A stretch of 64,000 nucleotides of DNA from Photobacterium sp. TLY01. Lineage in GTDB: Bacteria; Pseudomonadota; Gammaproteobacteria; Enterobacterales; Vibrionaceae. Position 1 is the first letter of the stretch, and each line of letters opens with the position of its first letter. A program made the position numbers and the translations under genes. Location of the stretch: assembly GCF_021432065.1 (NCBI RefSeq), contig NZ_CP090364.1, forward strand, positions 124,001 to 188,000, read 5' to 3'. Of this stretch, positions 17,450 to 27,282 are shown one piece after another. The notes under the pieces are model-generated. The model saw only the letters and a program-made list of their open reading frames with translations. It was not told where the DNA came from and ran no database searches.

Positions 17450-17481
17450 AATACCTTTCATGGAGTGAAAGGTATTTTTTT
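17450..17481 (+). terminator. Strong terminator after peptide 2
   Basis: A perfect 11-bp stem AATACCTTTCA-TGGAG-TGAAAGGTATT followed by a T run. It lies between peptide 2 and the DUF922-type gene, so it may set a high peptide to low protease ratio by partial read-through, or end the peptide transcript. Confidence 0.9.
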
Positions 17482-17496
17482 AATTCGGAGTAATAA

Positions 17497-18108
17497 ATGA
17501 TGCGCCGACATATATCTTACCTACTATTTCTTTGTTCTGTTCATCTTGTTCATGCAGATGAAGTACTCCCTTTTCCTTTTCATAAAGCGTATGAAATTTA
17601 TTCTGTGTCTGGTCACAGTGATGAAGAAATTGATGCTTCTTATGAAAAAAGGCCCGCTCATTTAAAAGAAATTAACATCGATGCATCTGCAGCATGGGAT
17701 TATGACTTTTATTATGATGACCAGACTTGTGATATCGATTTTATTACGCTTGATGTGACGTATACGTTGCCGCAGTTAAGAATATCATCTGAAAATCAAG
17801 AGTTCATGAAGGCGTATTTGGCATATACGAACAAGATTTATGCACATGAAGAACGCCATTGTGCAATCGCGTTGTCTCAGCTTCATGCGATTTACCAGTT
17901 GATTAAGCAAGGTCAGCGTGACGGGTGTGGTACTGTCCAGGATTTGATTGGTGAGCATGAGTCGAACATTACTGAAATGAATCGTAATTTCGATGTGTAT
18001 ACAAACCATGGCGAAATTGAATTAGCGGTTTCTCCGTTCGGCGAGGATGATTTTCTTCCGTACTGTAAGATTGAGGTCCCAGTTTCAGTTCATGTTGATG
18101 CAAGTTGA
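17497..18108 (+). CDS. Secreted DUF922-type putative zinc protease
   Basis: A 203-residue exported protein with a signal peptide (1 to about 20, ending VHA) and a DUF922-like body. The zinc-protease-like motif HEERH lies at 117-121 after a long helix, and the upstream segment CDIDFITLDVTYTLPQL is typical of the family, which is predicted but not broadly proven to be proteolytic. The start has CGGAG six bases upstream; two ATGs are adjacent and either could serve. Its position 81 bases after peptide 2, same strand, with AT-rich composition, ties it to the island. It may process or destroy exported peptides in the periplasm, which is inference. Confidence 0.75.
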   Translation: MMRRHISYLLFLCSVHLVHADEVLPFPFHKAYEIYSVSGHSDEEIDASYEKRPAHLKEINIDASAAWDYDFYYDDQTCDIDFITLDVTYTLPQLRISSENQEFMKAYLAYTNKIYAHEERHCAIALSQLHAIYQLIKQGQRDGCGTVQDLIGEHESNITEMNRNFDVYTNHGEIELAVSPFGEDDFLPYCKIEVPVSVHVDAS

Positions 18109-18159
18109 AAACGGTTTTTTTCTGTTGCGCAGAGTGACTGACGAGCGAGGAGATTGAGT

Positions 18160-18465
18160 ATGTTGTAATGGATCATCATCAACAATGTCCTGTTGTTAGC
18201 TGTCAGTGGGTTGTTGCGAGTTAATGTTGAGTTCCTGGCTCAAGTCAGGCTGGTCGATTATCTCTTCTATAGTGGTTTTGTCTTCTGGCTGATCGGTGGG
18301 ATGGCGTTGTTGGGTGGATCGCGCCTGACACGAGAAGATAGCATCAGTGTGGATGACATAGAGAATTACAGGGAGAATTTTCGGTTTTTTATCCTGATGC
18401 TGCTCTCGGGTTTACCCATCATTGTCAGTAGTGCTGTCTTGTATCGAATGGGCGTCATTACCTGA
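18160..18465 (+). pseudogene. Small two-helix membrane protein gene with a stop at codon 3
   Basis: The frame from 18193 encodes a small membrane protein of about 90 residues with two hydrophobic segments (LVDYLFYSGFVFWLIGGMAL and FFILMLLSGLPIIVSSAVL) joined by an acidic loop. The best start is the ATG at 18160, with GAGGAG seven bases upstream, but its third codon is TAA (18166-18168); the in-frame codons after it, WIIINNVLLLAV, continue the first helix naturally. The gene therefore looks broken by one nonsense change, unless a TTG at 18193 is used or the base is a sequencing error. Function not recognised. It sits between the island and greB and may belong to either. Confidence 0.6.
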
Positions 18466-18576
18466 AGGTTGGGCGTGAGTTGGAGCTCAACCTGCCATTT
18501 TCCCGAATCATATCTCGATGTCGTGACCGCCAACGTCATATAATCAAGCCATTACCAGCAAGCAGAGACAGACACA

Positions 18577-19053
18577 ATGAGAACCCCATTGATCACCCGG
18601 GAAGGGTATAACCGGCTCAAGCAGGAACTGGATTTTCTGTGGCAGGAAGAGCGCCCGGAAGTGACCAAGAAAGTGACCTGGGCGGCCAGTTTGGGTGATC
18701 GTTCGGAGAATGCCGATTATCAGTACAACAAAAAACGCCTGCGGGAGATCGACCGCCGGGTGCGTTACCTGCGCAAAACCTTAGAGAAGGTGAAAATTGT
18801 TGATTATTCCCCGGTACAGGAAGGTAAGGTGTTTTTCGGCGCCTGGGTCGAGGTGGAAAATGAAGCCGGTGACAGCAAAAAGTTCCGCATTGTCGGCTAT
18901 GACGAGATTTTCGGGCGCCGGGATTATATTTCGATTGATTCGCCGATGGCGCGTGCCTTGCTGAAAAAAGAAGTGGATGATGAAGTGGTGGTGCGCACGC
19001 CAGAGGGTGATAAAGTCTGGTTCATCAATACGATAACTTACGTCACAGACTAA
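18577..19053 (+). CDS. greB: Transcription elongation factor GreB
   Basis: Binds the secondary channel of RNA polymerase and triggers cleavage of backtracked RNA. The 158-residue protein has the N-terminal coiled coil with the acidic tip in GDRSENADYQYNKKRLREID and the C-terminal FKBP-like domain (IVGYDEIFGRRDYISIDSPM, LLKKEVDDEVVV). The basic patch and EERPEVTKKV segment are GreB-like rather than GreA-like. It is adjacent to ompR-envZ, as in E. coli. Confidence 0.95.
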   Translation: MRTPLITREGYNRLKQELDFLWQEERPEVTKKVTWAASLGDRSENADYQYNKKRLREIDRRVRYLRKTLEKVKIVDYSPVQEGKVFFGAWVEVENEAGDSKKFRIVGYDEIFGRRDYISIDSPMARALLKKEVDDEVVVRTPEGDKVWFINTITYVTD

Positions 19054-19196
19054 GCGCTAAGGGCGTGTCAGGTGTGGGGACACACTCGGTAACAATTTCA
19101 CGGCGATCATTTGCGCACTGTTTCAGTCACAACAGGCAGCGGTCGCGTAAAATAGCAGCTCGGCGACATCCAGAGTTCGAAGCATAAGGTGGAACG

Positions 19197-19916
19197 ATGC
19201 AAGACAATTTCAAGATTTTAGTGGTCGATGACGACATGCGCCTGCGTGCGCTGCTGGAGCGTTATCTGTCTGAGCAGGGCTTTCAGGTGCGCAGTGTGGC
19301 CAATGGCGAACAGATGGATCGCCTGCTGGCCCGGGAAAATTTCCACCTGATGGTATTGGATTTGATGTTGCCGGGCGAAGATGGCCTGTCGATTTGCCGT
19401 CGTCTGCGCAATGCCAACAACATGCTGCCTATCCTGATGCTCACCGCCAAAGGCGATGAAGTGGACCGGATTGTCGGTCTGGAAGTCGGTGCCGATGATT
19501 ATCTGCCCAAGCCGTTTAACCCGCGTGAGCTGCTGGCCCGTATCCGTGCGGTACTGCGCCGCCAGACCGTTGAAGCACCGGGCGCACCGAGTGTGGAAGG
19601 CAAAATCATCACCTTTGGTGAGTTCCGCCTCAATCTGGGTACCCGGGAAATGTTCCGCGGGGAGGAAGCCATGCCGCTGACCTCCGGCGAATTTGCGGTG
19701 CTCAAAGCCCTGGTGACCAACGCCCGCGAGCCGATGTCGCGCGACAAACTGATGAATATGGCCCGTGGCCGTGAATATTCAGCGATGGAACGCTCGATTG
19801 ACGTACAGATCTCGCGTCTTCGTCGCATGATTGAAGAAGATCCGAGCCGCCCGCGTTATATTCAGACCGTCTGGGGGCTGGGTTACGTGTTTGTTCCAGA
19901 CGGCAGCGAGGCATAA
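19197..19916 (+). CDS. ompR: Two-component response regulator OmpR
   Basis: Response regulator for osmotic and acid conditions, controlling porin genes. The 239-residue protein has a receiver domain with acidic pocket VVDDDMRLR, phospho-acceptor in LMVLDLMLPGEDG (Asp near 55) and LTAKGDEVD, and a winged-helix DNA-binding domain (RREISRLRRMIEEDPSRPRY-like segment and QTVWGLGYVFVPDG). It sits 143 bases after greB and 3 bases before envZ. The upstream region holds a TAAAAT (19148-19153) that may be a -10 box, without a clear -35. Confidence 0.96.
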   Translation: MQDNFKILVVDDDMRLRALLERYLSEQGFQVRSVANGEQMDRLLARENFHLMVLDLMLPGEDGLSICRRLRNANNMLPILMLTAKGDEVDRIVGLEVGADDYLPKPFNPRELLARIRAVLRRQTVEAPGAPSVEGKIITFGEFRLNLGTREMFRGEEAMPLTSGEFAVLKALVTNAREPMSRDKLMNMARGREYSAMERSIDVQISRLRRMIEEDPSRPRYIQTVWGLGYVFVPDGSEA

Positions 19917-19919
19917 GTC

Positions 19920-21284
19920 ATGCCGATGCGCCTGTCGCCGCGCTCGACCTTTACCCGCACCCTGATTCTGCTGGCTGGCTTGCTGATAGCCAGCCAGATT
20001 TTTTCCTATCTGGCCGTACTGAATTACGCCCTGCTCCCCAGCCTGCAGCAGTTCAACCGCATCATGGCCTATGAAGTCAAACTGATGCTCAAAGAAGATG
20101 TGGAACTGGCCGATGGCCACAAGTTTCATCTTGATACCCCGCTGCGCCGGCAACTGCTGGAGCAGTTGGGAGTGACCCTTCATGCCGATGACAGTCCGGA
20201 ATCGGCTGAATTCAGGGAAGCGACCCGCATTGATTATCTCAGTGAGGAAATGACCCGAGAGCTGAACACCCCGACTGAGGTGCGTCTGGTACTGGGAACA
20301 GACAGCTATGTGCTGTGGCTCGACTGTGATGCGATGCCGGGTTACCTGATGCGGGTGCCGTTGTCTGAATTGCAGGAAGAAGACTTTGCGCCGCTGTTCG
20401 GTTACAGCCTGTTTATTGCAGTGATGGTGATTGCGGGGGGCTGGCTGTTTATCCGTATCCAGAACCGTCCCCTGGTGGCCCTGGAGCAGGCGGCACTGGA
20501 AGTTGCCAAAGGCGGTTCTCCGCCACACCTGGATGTGCAGGGAGCCTCGGAGATCCGGGCGGTCACGAAAGCCTTTAATCGCATGGGCGAAGGGATCAAG
20601 CAGCTTGAAGACGACAGAGCATTGCTGCTGGCTGGTGTGAGCCATGATTTGCGTACGCCACTGACCCGGATCCGCCTGGCGACCGAAATGATGTCGCCTG
20701 AAGATGCTTATCTGGCTGAAAGTATGATTAAGGACACCGAAGAGTGTAATGCCATTATCAGCCAGTTTATGGAGTATCTGAAATCCACCCAGCTGCTGGA
20801 GCAGGAACTGCTCGATCTGAACATACTGCTTGAAGATGTGGCCGAAGCCGAAGGGGGCATTGAGCGCGGGATTGAACAGTCACTGGGTACCATCAATGGC
20901 AAAGTGTATGCCAACGGGGTGGCCATTAAGCGGCTGATCAGTAACTTGCTGGTGAATGCACTTCGCTACGGTCACGGCTGGGTGCGGGTGACCAGCGGCA
21001 TGACGGCCGATCGCCAGATGGCCTGGTTCTGTGTTGAGGATGATGGTCCGGGCATTGAGCCGGATCAGGTCGCCAGAATGATGCAACCGCTGACCCGCGG
21101 CGACAGTGCCCGGGGCAGTGACGCAGAAGGCACCGGCCTTGGGCTGGCGATAGTGAAGCGTATTGTGGATCAGCACCAGGGCGATATTCAGTTCAGTAAC
21201 CGCAGCAGCGGCGGACTGAAAGTCCAGATCAGCCTGCCGGTGCGAACCGGTAAACACAATGGCAAGCGGAGTGTGAAGTCTTAA
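19920..21284 (+). CDS. envZ: Osmosensor histidine kinase EnvZ
   Basis: Inner-membrane kinase and phosphatase for OmpR. The 454-residue protein has two membrane helices (about 14-36 and 160-180) flanking a periplasmic domain, a HAMP segment ([20 protein letters not shown]), the H-box [20 protein letters not shown] with the phosphorylated histidine near 241, and the ATP-binding boxes [22 protein letters not shown] and [12 protein letters not shown]. The ATG follows the ompR stop by three bases, indicating coupled translation. Its downstream side carries a repeat cluster and an IS element. Confidence 0.95.
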   Translation: MPMRLSPRSTFTRTLILLAGLLIASQIFSYLAVLNYALLPSLQQFNRIMAYEVKLMLKEDVELADGHKFHLDTPLRRQLLEQLGVTLHADDSPESAEFREATRIDYLSEEMTRELNTPTEVRLVLGTDSYVLWLDCDAMPGYLMRVPLSELQEEDFAPLFGYSLFIAVMVIAGGWLFIRIQNRPLVALEQAALEVAKGGSPPHLDVQGASEIRAVTKAFNRMGEGIKQLEDDRALLLAGVSHDLRTPLTRIRLATEMMSPEDAYLAESMIKDTEECNAIISQFMEYLKSTQLLEQELLDLNILLEDVAEAEGGIERGIEQSLGTINGKVYANGVAIKRLISNLLVNALRYGHGWVRVTSGMTADRQMAWFCVEDDGPGIEPDQVARMMQPLTRGDSARGSDAEGTGLGLAIVKRIVDQHQGDIQFSNRSSGGLKVQISLPVRTGKHNGKRSVKS

Positions 21285-21300
21285 GTCTTAAGCTCTTTAC

Positions 21301-21484
21301 CCTGACCCCCTCCTAGCCTCCCCCTTGAAAAGGGGGAGGGATCATTCTGAACGAGCTGAAACCACGAATATTCCCTCCCCTTGGCAAGGGGAGGGCGAGG
21401 GTGGGGTTCGTGCAGCGCACCTGGATTTGGAACTGTGCCCGTAAACCCCTTCCTAGCCTCCCCCTTGAAAAGGGGGAGGGATCT
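21301..21484. repeat. BIME-like cluster of three G/C-rich hairpins
   Basis: Three related palindromes: CCTCCCCCTT-GAA-AAGGGGGAGG at 21317-21339, CCCTCCCCTT-GGC-AAGGGGAGGG at 21373-21395, and a third copy of the first at 21457-21479. Units one and three are direct repeats identical over about 32 bases (21311-21342 and 21451-21482); the middle unit is inverted, with its flank matching the ACCCC-type flank of the others. This head-tail-head layout resembles repetitive extragenic (REP/BIME) elements. They lie just after envZ and may also stop transcription or protect its 3' end. Confidence 0.8.
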
Positions 21485-21569
21485 GACGGAGAAGGCTGGA
21501 GTGTAGTGGTTTAATGAACCCGGACACCATTTAAGGTGGTAAAGTAGCCACCAAAGAAAGAGGTGTTCA

Positions 21570-22732
<1,163 letters not shown>

Positions 22733-22764
22733 CCACTACAGAGGTACGAATCCCCCGACAATCA

Positions 22765-24138
22765 TCAGGCTTTCTTTTCTTCCGGCAGGATCAGGTTGAG
22801 CAAAATCGCCGTCAGGCCACCGGCTGCCATACCGGAGGACAGAATGCTCTTCACTACATCCGGCATGAACTGAAGAATTTCCGGTTTCTGCGCAATCCCC
22901 AAGCCCATTGAGAACGACAGCGCCATGATCAGAATCGCCCGGCGGTCCAGTTCACAGCGGGAGATAATCCGCACCCCAGAAGCGGCAATGGTACCGAACA
23001 TCACGATGGTGGCGCCGCCCAGCACAGGTTCCGGGATCAGCTGAACCAGGCCGGCCACGGCCGGGAACAGGCCGAGCAGAACCAGCATGCCTGCAACAAA
23101 ATAGCCGATGTAACGGCTGGCAACGCCGGTCAGCTGGATAATGCCGTTGTTCTGGCTGAAGGTGGAATTCGGAAAGCTGTTCAGCACTGCCGCCAGGGCC
23201 GAGTTGATACCGTCGGCCAGTACACCGCCTTTGATGCGCTTGAGATAGACAGGGCCACTGACGGGTTGTTCAGACGTTTCCGAGGTGGCTGTGATATCGC
23301 CAATGGCTTCCAGTGAGGTAATGGCAAAGACGATCACCAGTGGGATCAGCAAAGACCAGTCAAACCCGAGGCCGTATTGCATTGGATCGGGCACCGCAAT
23401 CAGGCTGGTTTCCGCGAGCTGGCTGCTGTCTATCATGCCCATTGCCCAGGCCGCGAGTGTACCGGCGGCCATGGCAATCACAATCGACGAGACACGCAGA
23501 TACGGGTTTTTCATCCGGTTCAGCAGCACGATCAGCCCCAGTACGATGCCGGCCAGCAAGAGTTTGTCCAGACTACCGAAGCTGCCGTTTTCAATGGCCG
23601 CATAACCGCCGCCGATAGAGGTCAGGCCGATCTGGATCAGCGTCAGGCCAATCAGAGTGACCACAATGCCGGACACCAGTGGCGTAATGATACGACGGGT
23701 GTGCTGTAAAATACGCGAAATAGCTACTTCAGTGAGAGAAGCGGCGAGGATAGTGCCGAAAATAGCGGCCATCATGGTCGTTACATCCGCGCCGCCGGCT
23801 TTCATCGCCAGTCCGGCACCGATAATCGGGCCAAGAAAGTTGAAGCTGGTGCCCTGAATCGACAACAGGCCGGAACCGACCGGGCCTATGGTGCGGATCT
23901 GAATGAAAGAGGCTACTCCGGAAGCCAGCAGGGACATACTGACGATGGTATTGGTATCGCTGGCGGGCAGACCCAGCGCCTGACAGATAATCAACGACGG
24001 CGTAATCACGGCCACGAACATCGCCAGCAAATGCTGCAATGCGGCAAACAGGGTTTGCGGCAAAGGCGGTCTGTCATCGAGTCGGTAGATCAAATCGGAT
24101 GAACGCGGTGGCGTGATCTCTTGGTGCTGGCCAGTCAT
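22765..24138 (-). CDS. xanP: Xanthine:proton symporter XanP (NCS2 family)
   Basis: Inner-membrane nucleobase transporter of the NCS2 family with about 14 helices. The N-terminal [20 protein letters not shown] and [20 protein letters not shown] match E. coli XanP closely, as do [27 protein letters not shown] (the conserved acidic residue of the transport site) and [22 protein letters not shown]. Xanthine specificity is inferred from that similarity. A palindromic PurR-type operator lies upstream, fitting purine control. Its 3' end is close to the IS element. Confidence 0.9.
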   Translation of the reverse strand: MTGQHQEITPPRSSDLIYRLDDRPPLPQTLFAALQHLLAMFVAVITPSLIICQALGLPASDTNTIVSMSLLASGVASFIQIRTIGPVGSGLLSIQGTSFNFLGPIIGAGLAMKAGGADVTTMMAAIFGTILAASLTEVAISRILQHTRRIITPLVSGIVVTLIGLTLIQIGLTSIGGGYAAIENGSFGSLDKLLLAGIVLGLIVLLNRMKNPYLRVSSIVIAMAAGTLAAWAMGMIDSSQLAETSLIAVPDPMQYGLGFDWSLLIPLVIVFAITSLEAIGDITATSETSEQPVSGPVYLKRIKGGVLADGINSALAAVLNSFPNSTFSQNNGIIQLTGVASRYIGYFVAGMLVLLGLFPAVAGLVQLIPEPVLGGATIVMFGTIAASGVRIISRCELDRRAILIMALSFSMGLGIAQKPEILQFMPDVVKSILSSGMAAGGLTAILLNLILPEEKKA

Positions 24139-24255
24139 GATGCTTCCTTATGGGCGTCGACAGAACGGCCTCAGGCTGCGAGACAGGCAGACGCTGAGAC
24201 CAGACAATGACTCTTAGGTCAAAAGTGGCCACTATTCTAATGAGGTTGCTATTTT

Positions 24256-24271
24256 TAGCAAACGTTTGCGC
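24256..24271. promoter_or_regulatory. PurR-type operator upstream of xanP
   Basis: The sequence TAGCAAACGTTTGCGC contains the perfect palindrome GCAAACGTTTGC and nearly equals the PurR consensus ACGCAAACGTTTGCGT. It lies about 120 bases before xanP and about 80 bases beyond the 5' side of recG's 3' end, so it belongs to xanP. It predicts repression by PurR with hypoxanthine or guanine. Confidence 0.8.
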
Positions 24272-24351
24272 GATTCAATTGACGGTAAAATCGCGATTAA
24301 AAGCAGAAAATAGCCACACATTGCAGCAATCAGCAAACTGAAGACGGATGA

Positions 24352-26433
24352 TCAGGCGTTCGAGTAGTTTTCTTTTTGTCCCAGCCAGCGGTCAATGATC
24401 GCTTTGGCATTGGCCGGGTATTGATCGTGCAGATAGCGCGCCATTTTCTGAACCTGGGGGATCAGGTGCTGGTCGCGGACCAGATCAGCGACTTTGAAAT
24501 CGGCAATCCCGGTTTGTTTGGTGCCGAGCAGTTCGCCCGGGCCGCGGATTTCCAGATCGCGCTGGGCGATCACAAAGCCGTCGCTGCTTTCGCGCAGGAC
24601 GCCCAGACGCTGCTGCGCCGTTTTCGACAGCGGGGCATGATAGAGCAGCACACAGTGGCTGGCCACATTACCCCGGCCGACCCGGCCGCGCAGCTGATGG
24701 AGCTGGGCCAGCCCCAGTCGTTCCGGGTTTTCAATGATCATCAGACTGGCATTGGGCACATCCACACCAACCTCAATTACTGTGGTGGCGACCAGCAGGT
24801 GCAGTTCACCGGCTTTGAAGCGCTGCATCACGTCCTGTTTCTCGGCCGCTTTCATCCGGCCGTGCACCAGCCCGATTTTCAGTTCGGGCAATTGTGCGGT
24901 CAGTTCGGTGGCCGTATCGGAGGCTGCCTGAGCTTCCAGCACTTCGGATTCATCAATCAGGGTGCAGACCCAGTAAGCCTGACGACCCTCATTGAGACAG
25001 GCTGCGCGGATGCGCGCGATGATGTCGGCACGACGTGTGTCTGAAACGGCAACGGTCTGGATCGGTGTCCGGCCCGGTGGCAGCTCATCAATGACTGAGG
25101 TTTCCAAATCGGCATAAGCTGTCATGGCCAGCGTCCGTGGAATCGGTGTGGCCGTCATGATTAACTGATGCGGGTAGCGACCTTCATTGGCGCCTTTTTC
25201 CCGCAGCTCCAGCCGCTGGTGCACCCCGAATCTGTGCTGCTCGTCGATGATCACCAGCGCCAGGTTGCTGAACACGACTTGCTGCTGAAACAGAGCATGG
25301 GTACCGACCACCATTTTGGCCTCGCCGCTTTCAATGCGGGCCAGCTCAGTGTCGCGTGCTTTACCTTTGAGTTTGCCGGCCAGCCAGCCGACCTGAATAC
25401 CAAGCGGTTCCAGCCACTGGGCAAAGTTCAGCGCGTGTTGTTCGGCTAGCAGTTCGGTCGGTGCCATCAGCGCGACCTGAAAACCGTGCTCTATGGCGCG
25501 GACCGCAGCTAAGGCGGCAACCAGGGTTTTGCCTGAGCCGACATCACCCTGGACCAGCCGCATCATGGGGACGGGTTTGGCGAGATCGCTTTCGATATCG
25601 GCGACCACACGCTGCTGCGCACCGGTCGGGCTGAAAGGCAGGCCGGCCAGTAATTGTTGTTTCAGGGTTTCACTCGACGGCAACGGCCAGGCTTGGTGCT
25701 GCTGGCTTTTTTCACGCACCGCCAGCATCGACAGGTTCTGTGCCAGCAGTTCTTCCAGGATCAGACGTTTCTGTGCCGGGTGTTCCCCTTTTTCTAACTG
25801 ATCCAGCGACACATCCGGCGTGGGACGATGCATCACATGCAGGGCTTGCGCCAGGGTCATCTGGCGATCGTACAAACCTTCGGGCAGTAATTCGCTGACC
25901 GCGGCTTTGTCGAGCAGGTTCAGCGCCTGTTCGGTCAGGTTGCGCAGGGTCAGTTGGCGTAAGCCGTCTGTCGTAGGATAGACAGGGGTAAGAGTCTCTT
26001 CGACCGCCAGTGCGGTCGGTTCAGAAAACACGCTGTAATCCGGATGGATCACTTCCAGCCCGTGCTGACCGCGACGGATCTCGCCGTAGGCTTTGACCTG
26101 TTTGCCTTCGGACAGGGCGTTTTTCATCGCGGCATTGAAATTGAAAAAGCGCAGGGTGACAGTGCCTGTAGTATCGCTGATCTTGACCGTCAGCATCCGG
26201 CGCTTGCCAAAACTGACGGCGTGATGCAGCACTTCGCCCTGCACCGTCAGGTGCTGGCCGGGTGTCACTTCGCCAATCGGCCAGATCCGGGTGCGGTCTT
26301 CATAGCGCAGCGGCAGGTGGAACAGCAGATCCTGTACGGTGTGAAGGCCGATTTTGCTCAGTTTCTCCGCCATTTTGGCGCCGACGCCTGACAGTTCTGT
26401 CAGGGCGATGGTGTCTAGCATCTGTCCGCTCAT
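24352..26433 (-). CDS. recG: ATP-dependent DNA helicase RecG
   Basis: Branch-migration helicase that remodels stalled forks and recombination intermediates. The 693-residue protein has the N-terminal wedge/OB domain (LPLRYEDRTRIWPIGEVTPG), then the helicase motor: Walker A GDVGSGKTLVAALA, MAPTELLAEQH, Walker B box IIDEQHRFGVHQR, TATPIPRTLA, VGVDVPNASLMIIENPERLG and the QLRGRVGRG motif. Length and motifs are normal. It follows trmH by about 32 bases on the same strand, as in E. coli spoT-trmH-recG. Confidence 0.96.
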   Translation of the reverse strand: MSGQMLDTIALTELSGVGAKMAEKLSKIGLHTVQDLLFHLPLRYEDRTRIWPIGEVTPGQHLTVQGEVLHHAVSFGKRRMLTVKISDTTGTVTLRFFNFNAAMKNALSEGKQVKAYGEIRRGQHGLEVIHPDYSVFSEPTALAVEETLTPVYPTTDGLRQLTLRNLTEQALNLLDKAAVSELLPEGLYDRQMTLAQALHVMHRPTPDVSLDQLEKGEHPAQKRLILEELLAQNLSMLAVREKSQQHQAWPLPSSETLKQQLLAGLPFSPTGAQQRVVADIESDLAKPVPMMRLVQGDVGSGKTLVAALAAVRAIEHGFQVALMAPTELLAEQHALNFAQWLEPLGIQVGWLAGKLKGKARDTELARIESGEAKMVVGTHALFQQQVVFSNLALVIIDEQHRFGVHQRLELREKGANEGRYPHQLIMTATPIPRTLAMTAYADLETSVIDELPPGRTPIQTVAVSDTRRADIIARIRAACLNEGRQAYWVCTLIDESEVLEAQAASDTATELTAQLPELKIGLVHGRMKAAEKQDVMQRFKAGELHLLVATTVIEVGVDVPNASLMIIENPERLGLAQLHQLRGRVGRGNVASHCVLLYHAPLSKTAQQRLGVLRESSDGFVIAQRDLEIRGPGELLGTKQTGIADFKVADLVRDQHLIPQVQKMARYLHDQYPANAKAIIDRWLGQKENYSNA

Positions 26434-26465
26434 GCCTGCTTACTCTGTGCGTTGTCCGTTCAGGG

Positions 26466-27170
26466 TTATTTTTTGCGCCGGGGTTTATCCCTGGATTGTA
26501 TGGCCTGCCACCAAGCGTCATCAGCCACGATCTGACCGGCGTCGTCCAGCGGTGGGTAGGGCAGTTGTTTACGTTTGGCCACTTTCGCCAGCACCGGATG
26601 ACCGCGTTCAAACAAGATACGGTGAACCGTATCGGCCGGCAGCGGCGTGGTGTCTCTGTCATACATGCCGGCGAGCTGGCGCTGGCGCTGCGCTTCATAC
26701 AGGATCAGCGCACTGGCCACTGAGACATTGAGTGACTGTACCATACCTACCATCGGAATGATGATATCCTGATCGGCCAGGGACAGGGCTTCGGCAGTGA
26801 TCCCGTTTTTTTCGCCGCCCAGGATAATGGCGGTGGGTTTGGTGTAATCAATCTCGCGAAAATCCACCGCGCGATCAGACAGGTGCGTCGCCAGCACCTG
26901 CATACCTTGCTGTTTCAGCTGGCCGATGGCATCGGGCATGCTGGTGTGGGTTTCCAGCTCAACCCAGTTGCGCGCGCCGGCGGACGTGTGGGCAAGCACC
27001 CGCATTTTTTCCGGCCATACGGCGTGGACTTTGTGCACGCCAACCGCATCGGCGGTACGGATAATGGCGGAGACGTTATTGGGTTTGTGCACTTCTTCCA
27101 GGCACAGGGTTAAATCGGGCTGGCGGGTAGCCAGCACTGACTGGATCCGCTGGTAACGTTCTGGCGTCAT
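26466..27170 (-). CDS. trmH: tRNA (guanosine(18)-2'-O)-methyltransferase TrmH
   Basis: SPOUT-class methyltransferase that adds a 2'-O-methyl group to G18 in the tRNA D-loop. The 234-residue protein has the usual motifs: KPNNVSAIIRTADAVGVHKV, AIILGGEKNGITAEALSLAD and MVQSLNVSVASALILYEAQR, which form the knotted SAM-binding site, plus a basic C-terminal tail. It lies between spoT and recG in the conserved order. Confidence 0.95.
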   Translation of the reverse strand: MTPERYQRIQSVLATRQPDLTLCLEEVHKPNNVSAIIRTADAVGVHKVHAVWPEKMRVLAHTSAGARNWVELETHTSMPDAIGQLKQQGMQVLATHLSDRAVDFREIDYTKPTAIILGGEKNGITAEALSLADQDIIIPMVGMVQSLNVSVASALILYEAQRQRQLAGMYDRDTTPLPADTVHRILFERGHPVLAKVAKRKQLPYPPLDDAGQIVADDAWWQAIQSRDKPRRKK

Positions 27171-27227
27171 GATTCTGGTCTTGTTTCAGTTCTGGCTGAA
27201 TGGCACGATTCAGCGCTCGGGAAAGCA

Positions 27228-27250
27228 CAAACGCCCGGAGCGGGCGTTTG
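27228..27250 (-). terminator. Hairpin after spoT, possible terminator
   Basis: A perfect 10-bp stem CAAACGCCCG-GAG-CGGGCGTTTG between spoT and trmH. On the leftward strand it is followed by TGTGCTTTCC, a poor T tract, so termination may be partial and trmH-recG could still be read from upstream. Confidence 0.5.
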
Positions 27251-27282
27251 AGTGATCAGTGTTGCTGCGGCGGGCAGACATA

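Noticed and set aside
18168..18224. ATG at 18168 as start of the small membrane protein
   Set aside because: It is in another frame and stops after 18 codons.
21311..21482. The repeated 32-bp units as a CRISPR array
   Set aside because: Only two direct copies, 140 bases apart, each a G/C-rich hairpin with an inverted third copy between; no cas genes.
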